Assembly: GCA_001725215.1 (NCBI GenBank)
Contig: MEFT01000138.1
Location: 1 to 10,131, forward strand
DNA: 10,131 nucleotides
From: Clostridium sp. SCN 57-10
Lineage (GTDB): Bacteria > Bacillota > Clostridia > Oscillospirales > Butyricicoccaceae
Direction: 5' to 3'
In this document: positions 1 to 7,271 of the stretch, piece by piece
Numbering within the stretch: the stretch's first letter is position 1
How the letters are laid out: every line of letters starts with the position of its first letter
Position numbers and translations under genes: made by a program
Notes under the pieces: model-generated
The model's input: only the letters and a program-made list of their open reading frames with translations
Databases searched by the model: none
Told to the model about the DNA's origin: nothing

Positions 1-327
1 CTAGAAAAGGTTCGCCCCGACGCGGTGGCGATTGAACAGCTTTTTTTCAACACGAACGTAACGACGGGCATCGCCGTCGCACAGGCGCGCGGCGTGCTTT
101 TGCTCGCCTGCGCAGAGGGCGGCTTTCCTGTGTCTGAATATACGCCGTCTCAGGTCAAACAGGCGGTGGTCGGTTTCGGCAAGGCCGAAAAAAAGCAGGT
201 AATGGAGCTGACTCGCTCACTGCTCGGGCTTGAAAAGGTTCCACGGCCGGACGACGCGGCCGACGCGCTTGCCATCGCCATCTGCCACGCGCACACGGCG
301 GGCTCACGTCTTTCGGGAGGATTTTGA
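1..327 (+). CDS. ruvC: RuvC Holliday junction resolvase, C-terminal part (5' truncated by window)
   Basis: RuvC is the endonuclease that cuts Holliday junctions made during homologous recombination; it acts with RuvAB. The frame is open from the first base and stops with TGA at 325-327, giving about 108 residues of a protein usually near 160-180. Seen: the IEQLFF motif (Glu codon at 34-36), which carries the second catalytic acidic residue, then the Q-V-K-Q-A-V-V-G-G/F region that contacts DNA, and near the end the DDAADALAIAICH motif, which supplies the last two catalytic aspartates (D-x-x-D). The first catalytic Asp lies upstream of the window. The stop codon directly abuts the ruvA ATG, so the genes are almost certainly co-transcribed and translationally coupled. 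Family assignment is secure; the true start cannot be seen. Confidence 0.96.
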   Translation, partial: LEKVRPDAVAIEQLFFNTNVTTGIAVAQARGVLLLACAEGGFPVSEYTPSQVKQAVVGFGKAEKKQVMELTRSLLGLEKVPRPDDAADALAIAICHAHTAGSRLSGGF

Positions 328-930
328 ATGTTCTATTTTATTAAGGGTACGGTTGCGCAGGTCGAGCCGTCACTCGTGGTGCTTGACGCAAACGGCGTGG
401 GCTACGGTGTTCGCACCTCGATGACCTCGGCTTCGCAAGTTAAAACGGGCGACAAAGCCACCTTCTATACCTATCTTTACGTCCGCGAGGACATTTTCGA
501 TCTTTACGGCTTCGCTTCGCGCGAGGAGCTTCAATGCTTTCAGCAGCTGATCGCCATTTCGGGCGTGGGGCCGAAGGCGGCCTGCGCGATTTTAAGCGCC
601 GTCACACCCGGTAAGCTGGCGCTTGCCGTGATTGCGGACGACGAAAAAGCGCTGTGCGCCGCGCCGGGCATCGGCAAAAAGCTGGCGCAGCGCATCCTGC
701 TTGAACTGAAGGACAAAATGGCCAAGGGCCAGCTTGAGGCCGCGAGCTTTGCCGGGGCGGACGCACCTGCCGTGTCCATGGGCGCAAATCCCGCGTATGA
801 CGACGCGGTGGCGGCTCTTGCCGTGCTCGGCTATCCGCGCTCGCAGATCGTCACCGCGCTGAGCGGCGTGGACACGTCCGCCATGCAGACCGACGACATC
901 GTGCGCGCCGCGCTCAAAAAGCTGTTTTAG
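328..930 (+). CDS. ruvA: RuvA, Holliday junction DNA-binding subunit
   Basis: RuvA binds the four-way junction as a tetramer and loads the RuvB motor for branch migration. The 200-residue length is typical. Seen: the N-terminal OB-fold region (about 1-63) with the acidic-pin segment R-E-D-I-F at 53-57; two helix-hairpin-helix DNA-binding motifs, SGVGPKAA (78-85) and PGIGKKLAQR (113-122); a flexible variable linker (about 130-155); and a C-terminal RuvB-binding domain (about 156-200). The start is the ATG directly after the ruvC stop, with a GGGAGG ribosome binding site at 315-320 inside the end of ruvC and a 7-base spacer. It sits between ruvC and ruvB in the common ruvCAB order. Nothing is unusual about this gene. 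Confidence 0.98.
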   Translation: MFYFIKGTVAQVEPSLVVLDANGVGYGVRTSMTSASQVKTGDKATFYTYLYVREDIFDLYGFASREELQCFQQLIAISGVGPKAACAILSAVTPGKLALAVIADDEKALCAAPGIGKKLAQRILLELKDKMAKGQLEAASFAGADAPAVSMGANPAYDDAVAALAVLGYPRSQIVTALSGVDTSAMQTDDIVRAALKKLF

Positions 931-941
931 GGGTGTGACAC

Positions 942-1976
942 ATGGCGCTGGAATTTGAACAGGAGCTTGAAGACCGCATCCTAACGAGCACGCTGACGGC
1001 GGGCGACGACGCCGAGCTTTCGCTTCGTCCGCATACGCTGCGCGAATACATTGGGCAGCAAAAAGCCAAAGAAAACCTTTCGGTTTTCATTGAGGCGGCG
1101 CGCAGACGCGCCGAGCCGCTCGATCACGTGCTGCTCTATGGCCCGCCGGGATTGGGCAAAACGACGCTCGCGGGCATCATTGCGACCGAGATGGGCGTTA
1201 ACATCCGCATCACGTCAGGCCCCGCCATCGAGAAGGCGGGCGACCTTGCGGCGCTGCTCACCAACCTTGCCGAAAACGACGTGCTGTTCATCGACGAAAT
1301 TCATCGCCTCAACCGCAGTGTCGAGGAGGTGCTCTATTCGGCGATGGAGGACTTTGCGCTTGACATCATCATCGGCAAAGGCCCCGCGGCGCGCTCGATT
1401 CGCCTTGAGCTGCCACGCTTTACGCTCATCGGCGCAACGACCCGCGCCGGTCAGCTTTCTTCCCCGCTGCGCGACCGCTTCGGCGTGCAGTTCCGCCTTG
1501 AGCTTTACTCCGCGCAGGAGCTGCTTGACATCACGCAGCGCTCGGCGGGCATTCTCGGCATCCCCATCGAGGGCGACGGCGCGCTTGAAATCGCCATGCG
1601 CTCACGCGGGACGCCGCGTATCTGCAACCGCATTTTAAAGCGCGTGCGCGACTTCGCGCAGGTGCGCGGCGAGGGCGTGATCGACCGCGCCATTGCCGAC
1701 CACGCGCTGTCCGCGCTTGAAATTGACCGTCTCGGACTTGACGCGACCGACCGCCGTATGCTCGAGAGCATCATCCGCAATTTTGGCGGCGGCCCCGTGG
1801 GGCTTGACACGCTGTCGGCCACCATCGGCGAGGAGAGCGTGACCATCGAAGACGTTTACGAGCCGTATCTCATGCAAATCGGCTTTTTAAACCGCACGCC
1901 GCGCGGCCGTTGCGTCACGCCCCGTGCTTACGAACACCTCGGCATCCCGTTCATCGGGCAAACAGAACTGATTTAG
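942..1976 (+). CDS. ruvB: RuvB, Holliday junction branch-migration ATPase
   Basis: RuvB is the hexameric AAA+ helicase motor that drives branch migration with RuvA. The 344-residue protein is full length. Seen: Walker A GPPGLGKT (67-74), Walker B LFIDEIH (115-121), sensor 1 GATTR (164-168), an LRDRFG arginine-finger segment (176-181), a lid domain with the G-T-P-R-I-x-N-R motif around residue 225, and a C-terminal winged-helix domain ending in the conserved R-G-R-x-x-T-P-x-A-Y-x-H-L-G pattern. The start is supported by an AGGGG-type ribosome binding site overlapping the ruvA stop (929-933) and by the family's usual N-terminus. It lies 11 bases after ruvA and 9 bases before glmM. In many Firmicutes ruvAB is followed by queA and tgt; here glmM follows instead. 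Confidence 0.98.
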   Translation: MALEFEQELEDRILTSTLTAGDDAELSLRPHTLREYIGQQKAKENLSVFIEAARRRAEPLDHVLLYGPPGLGKTTLAGIIATEMGVNIRITSGPAIEKAGDLAALLTNLAENDVLFIDEIHRLNRSVEEVLYSAMEDFALDIIIGKGPAARSIRLELPRFTLIGATTRAGQLSSPLRDRFGVQFRLELYSAQELLDITQRSAGILGIPIEGDGALEIAMRSRGTPRICNRILKRVRDFAQVRGEGVIDRAIADHALSALEIDRLGLDATDRRMLESIIRNFGGGPVGLDTLSATIGEESVTIEDVYEPYLMQIGFLNRTPRGRCVTPRAYEHLGIPFIGQTELI

Positions 1977-1985
1977 GAGAATAGT

Positions 1986-3329
1986 ATGGGTAAGTATTTC
2001 GGAACAGACGGCATCCGCGGCGTTGCCAACGCGGAGCTTGACACGCACCTCGCCTATCGCGCCGGCGTTGCCGCCGCCTATGTGCTGACGCGCGCGGCGG
2101 GTCATAGAGCCGTTTTTTATATCGGTCGCGATACGCGTATTTCAGGCGATATGCTTGAGTGTGCGCTTGCCGCAGGCCTTTGCGCCGCCGGGGCGGATGT
2201 CATCTCGCTCGGCGTGCTGCCCACGCCCGCCGTCGCGCTGCTGACGGCGCGCCACAATGTGGACGCGGGCGTCGTCATTTCCGCTTCGCACAATCCGTTT
2301 GAGCACAACGGCATCAAAATCTTCGGCTCTGAGGGTTATAAACTGACCGATGAACAAGAGGCCCTCATCGAGCAATACATCGATGCGCCGCCCCAAGACG
2401 CGTTGCGCGTCGGTGGCGATATCGGACGCGTGACCCATCTGGAGCGCCAATGCGCGCAGGAGTATATCGACCATATTGTGAGCAGCGCCCCCTGCTCCCT
2501 TTCGGGTGTGCGCGTGCTGGCCGACTGCGCCAACGGCGCGGCGAGCGCGACAGCGCGCGAGGTGTTCGCGCAGCTGGGTGCCGACGCGCACATCATCTGC
2601 GACGAGCCGAACGGAGTCAACATCAACGTCGGCTGCGGCTCGACCCACCTTGACCGCCTGTGCGCGCTCATGCGCGACGGCGACTACGACGTCGGCGTCG
2701 CGTTTGACGGAGACGCCGACCGATGCCTGCTCGTCGACGAAACGGGCGAACCTATCCATGGCGACCGCGTGATCGGCGTGCTGGCGCATGCCATGCAACA
2801 GCGTAACCGGCTTGCGGGCGGTGTGGTCGCCACCGTGGTGTCAAACCTCGGGCTGCGCGTCTTCTGCGAGCAGCACGGCATGGGCTTTGCCGCCACCAAG
2901 GTTGGCGACCGCTATGTGCTTGAGGAAATGCGCCGCTCGGGCTGCAACGTGGGCGGTGAGCAGTCGGGGCACGTTATTCTGTCCGACTACGCGACGACGG
3001 GCGACGGACAGCTGACCGCGATTCACGCGCTTGCGCTGATGCGCGAGAGCGGCAAAAAGGCAGGCGAGCTGTTTGCCGCCGTGCCCATTTACCCGCAGAC
3101 GACGATCAATGTGCCGGTGCCCAACGCCGTGAAGGCGAGCGTGACTGAACTTGAAATTGTAAAATCCGTCATCGCGCAGATATCGGAGGTATTCGGCACA
3201 CGCGGCCGCATTCTCATCCGTCCCTCCGGCACGGAAGCGCTTGTGCGCGTCATGGTCGAGGGAGAGGACATGGAGGCCGTTTCACACTGGGCATCCATCG
3301 CGGCGGAGGCGATTCGCGCCGCCGTCTGA
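1986..3329 (+). CDS. glmM: Phosphoglucosamine mutase
   Basis: GlmM converts glucosamine-6-phosphate to glucosamine-1-phosphate, the second step toward UDP-GlcNAc for peptidoglycan. The 447-residue length is standard for the family. Seen: N-terminal YFGTDGIRG (4-12); the active-site loop ISASHNPFEHNGIK with the phosphorylated serine at 101; the metal-binding loop DGDADR (241-246); the sugar-binding loop GGEQSGH (323-329), whose E-x-S is characteristic of hexose/hexosamine mutases; and the C-terminal phosphate-binding RPSGTE (412-417). The GEQSGH and SASHNPFxxNGIK combination favours GlmM over a phosphomannomutase. The ribosome binding site AGGAGA (1975-1980) overlaps the ruvB stop and lies 5 bases from the ATG, so the gene is probably co-transcribed with ruvCAB. 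The gene downstream, glmS, makes its substrate. Confidence 0.97.
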   Translation: MGKYFGTDGIRGVANAELDTHLAYRAGVAAAYVLTRAAGHRAVFYIGRDTRISGDMLECALAAGLCAAGADVISLGVLPTPAVALLTARHNVDAGVVISASHNPFEHNGIKIFGSEGYKLTDEQEALIEQYIDAPPQDALRVGGDIGRVTHLERQCAQEYIDHIVSSAPCSLSGVRVLADCANGAASATAREVFAQLGADAHIICDEPNGVNINVGCGSTHLDRLCALMRDGDYDVGVAFDGDADRCLLVDETGEPIHGDRVIGVLAHAMQQRNRLAGGVVATVVSNLGLRVFCEQHGMGFAATKVGDRYVLEEMRRSGCNVGGEQSGHVILSDYATTGDGQLTAIHALALMRESGKKAGELFAAVPIYPQTTINVPVPNAVKASVTELEIVKSVIAQISEVFGTRGRILIRPSGTEALVRVMVEGEDMEAVSHWASIAAEAIRAAV

Positions 3330-3376
3330 TTTGAGATAGATATTCTTGATACCTGAGGAGGTGGGAACATACACGT

Positions 3377-3530
3377 TCAAAAGCGCCGGGACTGCGTGTG
3401 CAGTTGACGAGGCGGAGGATGATCGAACCATTCGGCGGGTGCCTCCTTTTCGCGTCGCGCGGAAAAGAGCCGATGCTCAAAACCCGTTCGCAAGGACGGC
3501 GACAAAAGCACGGCACGCGACACAGCCAAG
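3377..3530 (+). ncRNA. glmS ribozyme/riboswitch (glucosamine-6-phosphate activated)
   Basis: This self-cleaving RNA sits in the leader of glmS and down-regulates it when glucosamine-6-phosphate is high. Seen: the hallmark AAGCGCC at 3381-3387, where cleavage is expected between A3382 and G3383; a P1 hairpin ACTGC (3391-3395) with GCAGT (3400-3404); the conserved GTTGACGAGG (3402-3412 region); ATCGAA followed by TTCGGCGGGTGC (3431-3442), which provides the P2.1/P2.2 pseudoknot strands; a P2 helix pairing GGAGG (3415-3419) with CCTCC (3442-3446 region); a P3 hairpin with arms CTTTTC and GAAAAG (3446-3467 region); and a P4 helix GCCGaTGC (3469-3476) with GCACGGC (3508-3514), enclosing P4a CCGT/ACGG (3484-3499). 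All core elements appear present in order, so it is probably functional. The 3' boundary is approximate. No convincing separate promoter was found between glmM and this RNA. Confidence 0.93.
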
Positions 3531-3635
3531 TGCGGAATGCGCAGCATTCCCTTTGGCATACGCCGCGCAGCGGCTTCCCTTTTGAGGGAAATGAGCCGCA
3601 AATGCGCGAGCAATGAGGCTTTTTCGGTTTCATTG
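3525..3635 (+). repeat. Cluster of three palindromes between ribozyme and glmS
   Basis: This stretch lies after the ribozyme core and before the glmS ribosome binding site. Seen: a hairpin with perfect 7-base arms GGAATGC (3534-3540) and GCATTCC (3544-3550), flanked by outer arms GCCAAG (3525-3530) and CTTTGGC (3551-3557); a second with arms GCGGCT (3570-3575) and AGCCGC (3594-3599), containing TTCCC and GGGAA; and a third with arms CAATGAGGC (3611-3619) and GTTTCATTG (3627-3635), using two G-T pairs. Such palindromes resemble small intergenic repeats common in gut Clostridia, but I cannot confirm copies elsewhere. They could also stabilise the cleaved mRNA or act in folding. No coding gene is credible here. 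Confidence 0.5.
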
Positions 3636-3685
3636 TAACACTGTACGGATTTATTTTGTCGTATTTAACAAGGAGTTATCATATT

Positions 3686-5513
3686 ATGTGTGGAATTGTT
3701 GGTTACACCGGCCCCAAGCAGGCGCTTCCGCTGCTGCTTACGGGGCTTCATACACTTGAATACCGCGGGTATGACTCCGCGGGCGTTGCGCTGCAAACGG
3801 AGACGGGCATCCGCGTCGTCAAATCGAAGGGGCGCATCAAAACGCTGGAGGAAAAGCTTGCGGGCGTGCCCGGCATGGAGGGTACCTGCGGCATCGGCCA
3901 CACGCGCTGGGCGACGCACGGCGCGCCGTCCGACGTTAACGCACACCCCCACTGCGCGCAGGGCGGCCGCTTTGCGCTGGTGCACAACGGCATCATCGAA
4001 AACTACCGCGACCTGCGCCACGAGCTTGAGGGCGACGGCTATACCTTCTTAAGCGAGACAGACAGCGAGACCGTGGCGCACCTGTTTGATAAGCTTTACT
4101 GCGGCGATATGGCAAAAACGCTTGCCGCCGTGGTGCGGCGCCTGCGCGGCGGCTATGCGCTTGCCGTCATCGCGCAGGACCGCCCGGGTGAGCTGGTTTG
4201 CGTGCGCCGCGACAATCCGCTCATCATCGGACTTGGCGACGGCGAAAACATGATCGCCTCCGACATCCCCGCCATCCTGCCCGTCACGCGCGATTACATT
4301 GTGCCGAACGACGAGGAGATCGTGCATGTCACCGCAAAGGGCGTTACCTTTACAAAGCTTGACGGCACGGTGATTGACAAAACCCCGCTGCATGTCGATT
4401 GGGATATCAGCTCGGCCGAAAAGGGCGGCTATGCCCACTTCATGCTCAAAGAGATTTACGAGCAGGCTCGCGCCGTGCGCGACACGGTTTCGCCCCGCCT
4501 GCAGGACGATCTGCCGCAGCTTGAGGAATACGGGCTGACGGCCGAGCTGTTCCGCACGGTGCGAAACATCCACATCGTCGCCTGCGGCTCGGCGCTGCAC
4601 GCCGGTCTTGGTCGGCAAGGCCGCCATCGAGAGTCTGGCGCGCATTCCGGTCATCACGCAGGTGGCGTCAGAATTCCGCTACGGCGACCCGATCATCACG
4701 AGCGACGATCTGTGCATCATCATCAGCCAGTCGGGTGAGACGGCCGATACGCTCGCCGCGCTGCGCGAGGCGAAGAAGCGAGGTGCCCGAACGGTTGCAG
4801 TCGTCAACGTCGTATCTTCCTCCGCCGCGCGCGAAGCAGACGGTGTGCTTTACACATGGGCTGGCCCCGAAATCGCCGTCGCCACCACCAAGGCCTATTC
4901 GGCGCAGCTTGCCGCCATGTACCTCATCGCGGTGCGCGCCGCCCTTGCGCGCGGCACCATGACCGAGGAGCAGGCAAAGGCGTTCTGCGCCGAGGTGCGC
5001 ACGCTGCCCACCCTGATTGAAAAGGTGCTTGAGGGCGACGAGCGCGTCAAGGCGCTGGCGCAGAAATACTGCGATAAGGAAAATGTGTTCTTCATCGGCC
5101 GTGCCGTCGACTACGCGGCGGTGCAGGAAGGCTCGCTCAAGCTTAAGGAAATTTCCTATGTGCACAGCGAGGCGTATGCGGGCGGTGAGCTAAAGCACGG
5201 CCCCATTTCGCTCATAGAGGACGGCACGCTCGTCGTCGCGCTGGCGTGCACGCCCGCGCTGTATGAAAAGACCGTGTCGAACATTCAGGCCGTGAAGGCG
5301 CGCGGCGCGCAAGTGCTGCTTGTGACCAACGGCGACTTCGCGGCGGACGGCGAGGTATGCGACGATATCGTCTGGATTCCCCGCTGCAACCCCACGCTGT
5401 CCGCGTCGCTCTCCATCCTGCCGCTTCAGCTGCTTTCCTACTATATCGGCGTGTTCCGCGGCTGCGACATCGACAAGCCGCGCAACCTCGCCAAATCGGT
5501 AACGGTTGAATAG
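3686..5513 (+). CDS. glmS: Glutamine-fructose-6-phosphate aminotransferase, frame interrupted near 4610
   Basis: GlmS makes glucosamine-6-phosphate from fructose-6-phosphate and glutamine, the entry step of UDP-GlcNAc synthesis. The start is the ATG at 3686: it places the nucleophilic Cys as residue 2 (M-C-G-I-V-G-Y), exposed after Met removal, with AAGGAG at 3670-3675; an in-frame upstream start at 3656 would bury it. The N-terminal amidotransferase half shows RGYDSAG, HTRWATHG and HNGIIENY; the C-terminal isomerase half shows SQSGET (347-352 after correction), ELKHGP and the terminal LAKSVTVE. Around 4607-4613 the frame breaks: residues through H-A-G-L read in one frame, and V-G-K-A-A-I-E continues in the next. 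Dropping one G at 4610/4611 restores a continuous 608-residue protein, matching the family's usual length of about 600-610. Uncorrected, it ends at 4738 with a nonsense tail. Flanking conservation suggests a sequence error or a very recent mutation. Confidence 0.95.
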
Positions 5514-5530
5514 CCTTTCGCCCAACACAC

Positions 5531-5562
5531 AAGTCCGCGTGCGCAAGTACGCGGACTTTTTT
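5531..5562 (+). terminator. Intrinsic terminator after glmS
   Basis: A perfect 10-base inverted repeat, AAGTCCGCGT (5531-5540) and ACGCGGACTT (5549-5558), encloses an 8-base loop and runs into a T-tract (5557-5562). It begins 17 bases after the glmS stop and separates the glmM/glmS unit from the next gene. The A-rich bases after the T-tract may let it work partly on the opposite strand too. Confidence 0.93.
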
Positions 5563-5573
5563 ATAAAAAACAC

Positions 5574-5604
5574 TTGACTGTAAAGCCGCTTGATAGCGTA
5601 CGCT
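5574..5604 (+). promoter_or_regulatory. MerR-type promoter with overlapping palindrome
   Basis: A good -35 box TTGACT (5574-5579) is followed 19 bases later by a weak -10 candidate TACGCT (5599-5604). A 19-20 base spacer is the known signature of promoters activated by MerR-family proteins, which untwist the DNA. The spacer holds two dyads: AAGCcGCTT (5583-5591) and a perfect 10-base palindrome AGCGTACGCT (5595-5604). The downstream gene encodes a MerR-type regulator, so autoregulation is the natural inference. The ribosome binding site GAGGAGG is at 5619-5625. Confidence 0.55.
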
Positions 5605-5632
5605 GGAGAAAATCAGACGAGGAGGACCCGCA

Positions 5633-7087
5633 ATGACCATCAAAGAGGTGGAATCGCGTACCGGCATGACCCGTCCGAACATCCGCTATTACGAAAAGGA
5701 AGGACTGCTCGATCCGAACCGCCATGAAAACGGCTATCGCGACTATACCGAACAGGACGTACGCACGCTGCTCAAAATCAAGCTGCTGCGCCAGCTGCAT
5801 GTGCCCGTGGAGGAAATCCGCGCGCTTTCCGAGGGTACGCGCACCCTTAATAAAACGCTTGACGAGCATCTGAAAGAGATCCAACAGGAGCGCATGACGC
5901 TGTCGCTTGCCGAAGATTTGTGCCTTGTGATCCGACAGGACCGTGTTACCTATCAAACGCTCGAGCCGGATCGCTATTTGTCGCGTATACCGCGCGAGAC
6001 GCCGCGCGAGCGCGCATTTTTCAGCATTGAGCAAGACCGCGTTCAGCCCGTCTCGCATCCATGGCGGCGTTATCTTGCGCGCATGTTTGATTTTGCACTT
6101 TATAGGGTGTTTTGCATTCTTTTTGCGTCTTATGTGCTGCGCGTGCATCTGTCTTCCCAGTCCGGCGTGCTTCACACCATCTTCAGCATGCTCCTCATGC
6201 TCTTGGTTGAACCGCTTTTGCTGCTGCTGTTCCGCACAACGCCGGGAAAGGCGCTCTTCGGTTTGCGGCTTACCAGCGCTTCGGGCGGGCGGCTGCGCTA
6301 TTGGAGCGGCCTCACCCGCACCATGCTGCTCTTTCTGTCGGGCATGGGGCTTTGCATCCCTATCTATGAATGGGTTCGGCTCTGGAAAAGCTATCGCGCC
6401 TGCAAAGACGGCGAATGGCTGCCCTGGGAGTCGGAGGACAAGTGTGACGACGCTGCCGTCTACACCATCCGCGATACTGCGCCGTGGCGGGGCTTTGCAT
6501 GGGCGGCAGCGTCCGCCGCGCTGTTGGCCGTCATATGCTTCGGCGCGATGCAGTCGCAGCTTCCGATCCACAGGGGCGAGCTGACCGTGGCGCAGTTTGT
6601 GGAAAACTATAACGACATGGCACGGTTTTGGGAAGCCGACAGCGTGCTCACCATGAATCAAGACGGACAGCTGTATTTAAGCGAAGGTGAGCTTGGAAGC
6701 ACGTTTATTTTCGCTTCCATACCGGTACAGGTTGAGATTGCCACCGAAGACGGCTTTGTCAAGTCAGTCGGCCTTACTATCGAGAGCACCGATCAAGGCA
6801 AGCACCTATCCACCGTCAGCGATACCCACCGCTTGCTGACGCTTGCTCTTGCCGGGGCGGACGTACCGTTCTTCTCCAGCCCTACCCCGTTTTTCCGTAG
6901 TGCGCTGTACGAGTTTGCATCGGGCAGCCAGCTTGACACGGGAGAGGCGCGCTGGCGCGGCTTTCTCGCGCGCCGCTCGGCGCAAGCGCGCGGCTATTCT
7001 CCATACTACCCCGGCAATACATTCCTGGTTCCCCTGGACAGCGGCACACAGGATTTTCACGGTAGCTTCCAGCTTATCCGAGAATAA
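5633..7087 (+). CDS. MerR-family DNA-binding domain fused to RDD-type membrane domain; putative membrane-tethered regulator
   Basis: The 484-residue protein joins three parts. Residues 1-70 are a MerR winged helix-turn-helix: T-I-K-E-V-E-S-R-T-G-M, then N-I-R-Y-Y-E-K-E-G-L-L (16-26) and the wing N-G-Y-R-D-Y (33-38). Residues 70-112 look like the antiparallel coiled-coil dimerisation helix. Residues 143-245 resemble an RDD membrane domain: W-R-R-Y-L-A-R-M-F-D-F, hydrophobic segments at about 153-170, 179-200 and 228-245, and the RDD-like motif TPGKALFGLRL (203-213). A fourth hydrophobic segment (about 287-306) is followed by about 175 residues with no transmembrane segment and no recognised domain, predicted outside. 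There are no metal-binding cysteines of the MerR mercury/zinc type. The start is fixed by GAGGAGG at 5619-5625 and the conserved MerR N-terminus. The ligand and target genes are unknown; autoregulation is suggested by its promoter. Confidence 0.88.
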   Translation: MTIKEVESRTGMTRPNIRYYEKEGLLDPNRHENGYRDYTEQDVRTLLKIKLLRQLHVPVEEIRALSEGTRTLNKTLDEHLKEIQQERMTLSLAEDLCLVIRQDRVTYQTLEPDRYLSRIPRETPRERAFFSIEQDRVQPVSHPWRRYLARMFDFALYRVFCILFASYVLRVHLSSQSGVLHTIFSMLLMLLVEPLLLLLFRTTPGKALFGLRLTSASGGRLRYWSGLTRTMLLFLSGMGLCIPIYEWVRLWKSYRACKDGEWLPWESEDKCDDAAVYTIRDTAPWRGFAWAAASAALLAVICFGAMQSQLPIHRGELTVAQFVENYNDMARFWEADSVLTMNQDGQLYLSEGELGSTFIFASIPVQVEIATEDGFVKSVGLTIESTDQGKHLSTVSDTHRLLTLALAGADVPFFSSPTPFFRSALYEFASGSQLDTGEARWRGFLARRSAQARGYSPYYPGNTFLVPLDSGTQDFHGSFQLIRE

Positions 7088-7099
7088 CGCTTTCAACCG

Positions 7100-7139
7100 G
7101 CGGCGCTGAGGCGGAGCACATGCTCCTCCCCATCGCCGC
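7100..7139 (+). terminator. Possible weak terminator or hairpin after the MerR-RDD gene
   Basis: Outer arms GCGGCG (7100-7105) and CGCCGC (7134-7139) enclose an inner hairpin GGAGC (7113-7117) with GCTCC (7122-7126). It starts 12 bases after the stop codon. The following sequence is T-rich (TTTGCTTGATTTT) but not a clean T-run, so termination may be partial. Confidence 0.4.
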
Positions 7140-7140
7140 T

Positions 7141-7224
7141 TTGCTTGATTTTGCATAGGCCATATGATAAAGTAGGCTCATTACACGGCGCAGCTCGTTT
7201 GACGAACTTCGCGCCGCATATAAT
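7141..7224 (+). promoter_or_regulatory. Candidate cysK-cysE promoter region with dyad
   Basis: Two candidate promoters are visible. The first has TTGCTT (7141-7146), a 16-base spacer and TATGAT (7163-7168). The second has a perfect -10 box TATAAT (7219-7224), with TTGACG (7199-7204) upstream at a short 14-base spacing. An imperfect dyad covers the second: CGGCGC (7186-7191) with GCGCCG (7211-7216), and inner arms TCGT (7195-7198) with ACGA (7202-7205). It could be an operator or, if transcribed from the first promoter, an RNA hairpin. No T-box or SAM riboswitch hallmarks were seen. The regulator cannot be named. Confidence 0.4.
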
Positions 7225-7271
7225 AAACCATGCCGCACACGGCAAATACTTTGCATGAGGAGACAGGCAAC

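Noticed and set aside
2142..2798. Reverse-strand 218-residue open frame within glmM
   Set aside because: Shadow of glmM codon bias, with no start signal or domain.
3346..3585. Small open frames on both strands in the glmS leader
   Set aside because: They coincide with the glmS ribozyme and palindromes; there is no homology and no good translation start.
3656..3685. Upstream in-frame start for glmS at 3656
   Set aside because: It would hide the catalytic N-terminal Cys, and the ribosome binding site AAGGAG lies downstream of it.
4604..4614. Programmed +1 frameshift in glmS
   Set aside because: The slippery CTT-G is only loosely like known sites, there is no stop or rare codon at the site, and GlmS is not known to be recoded. 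Kept only as a remote option.
4608..5513. Separate gene starting at TTG 4608
   Set aside because: It is the C-terminal isomerase half of GlmS continuing directly from the upstream frame; there is no ribosome binding site and the split falls inside a conserved domain.
5561..6661. Long reverse-strand open frame (366 residues)
   Set aside because: It is antisense to the MerR-RDD gene, is basic and low-complexity as expected for a GC-rich shadow frame, and has no recognisable domain.
7230..7271. Upstream in-frame ATG for cysK
   Set aside because: No ribosome binding site at a suitable distance; the ATG at 7272 has one and matches the family N-terminus.
7169..7271. T-box or SAM riboswitch ahead of cysK
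   Set aside because: The leader is too short and lacks the T-box consensus and the SAM-I core; only a plain dyad is present.
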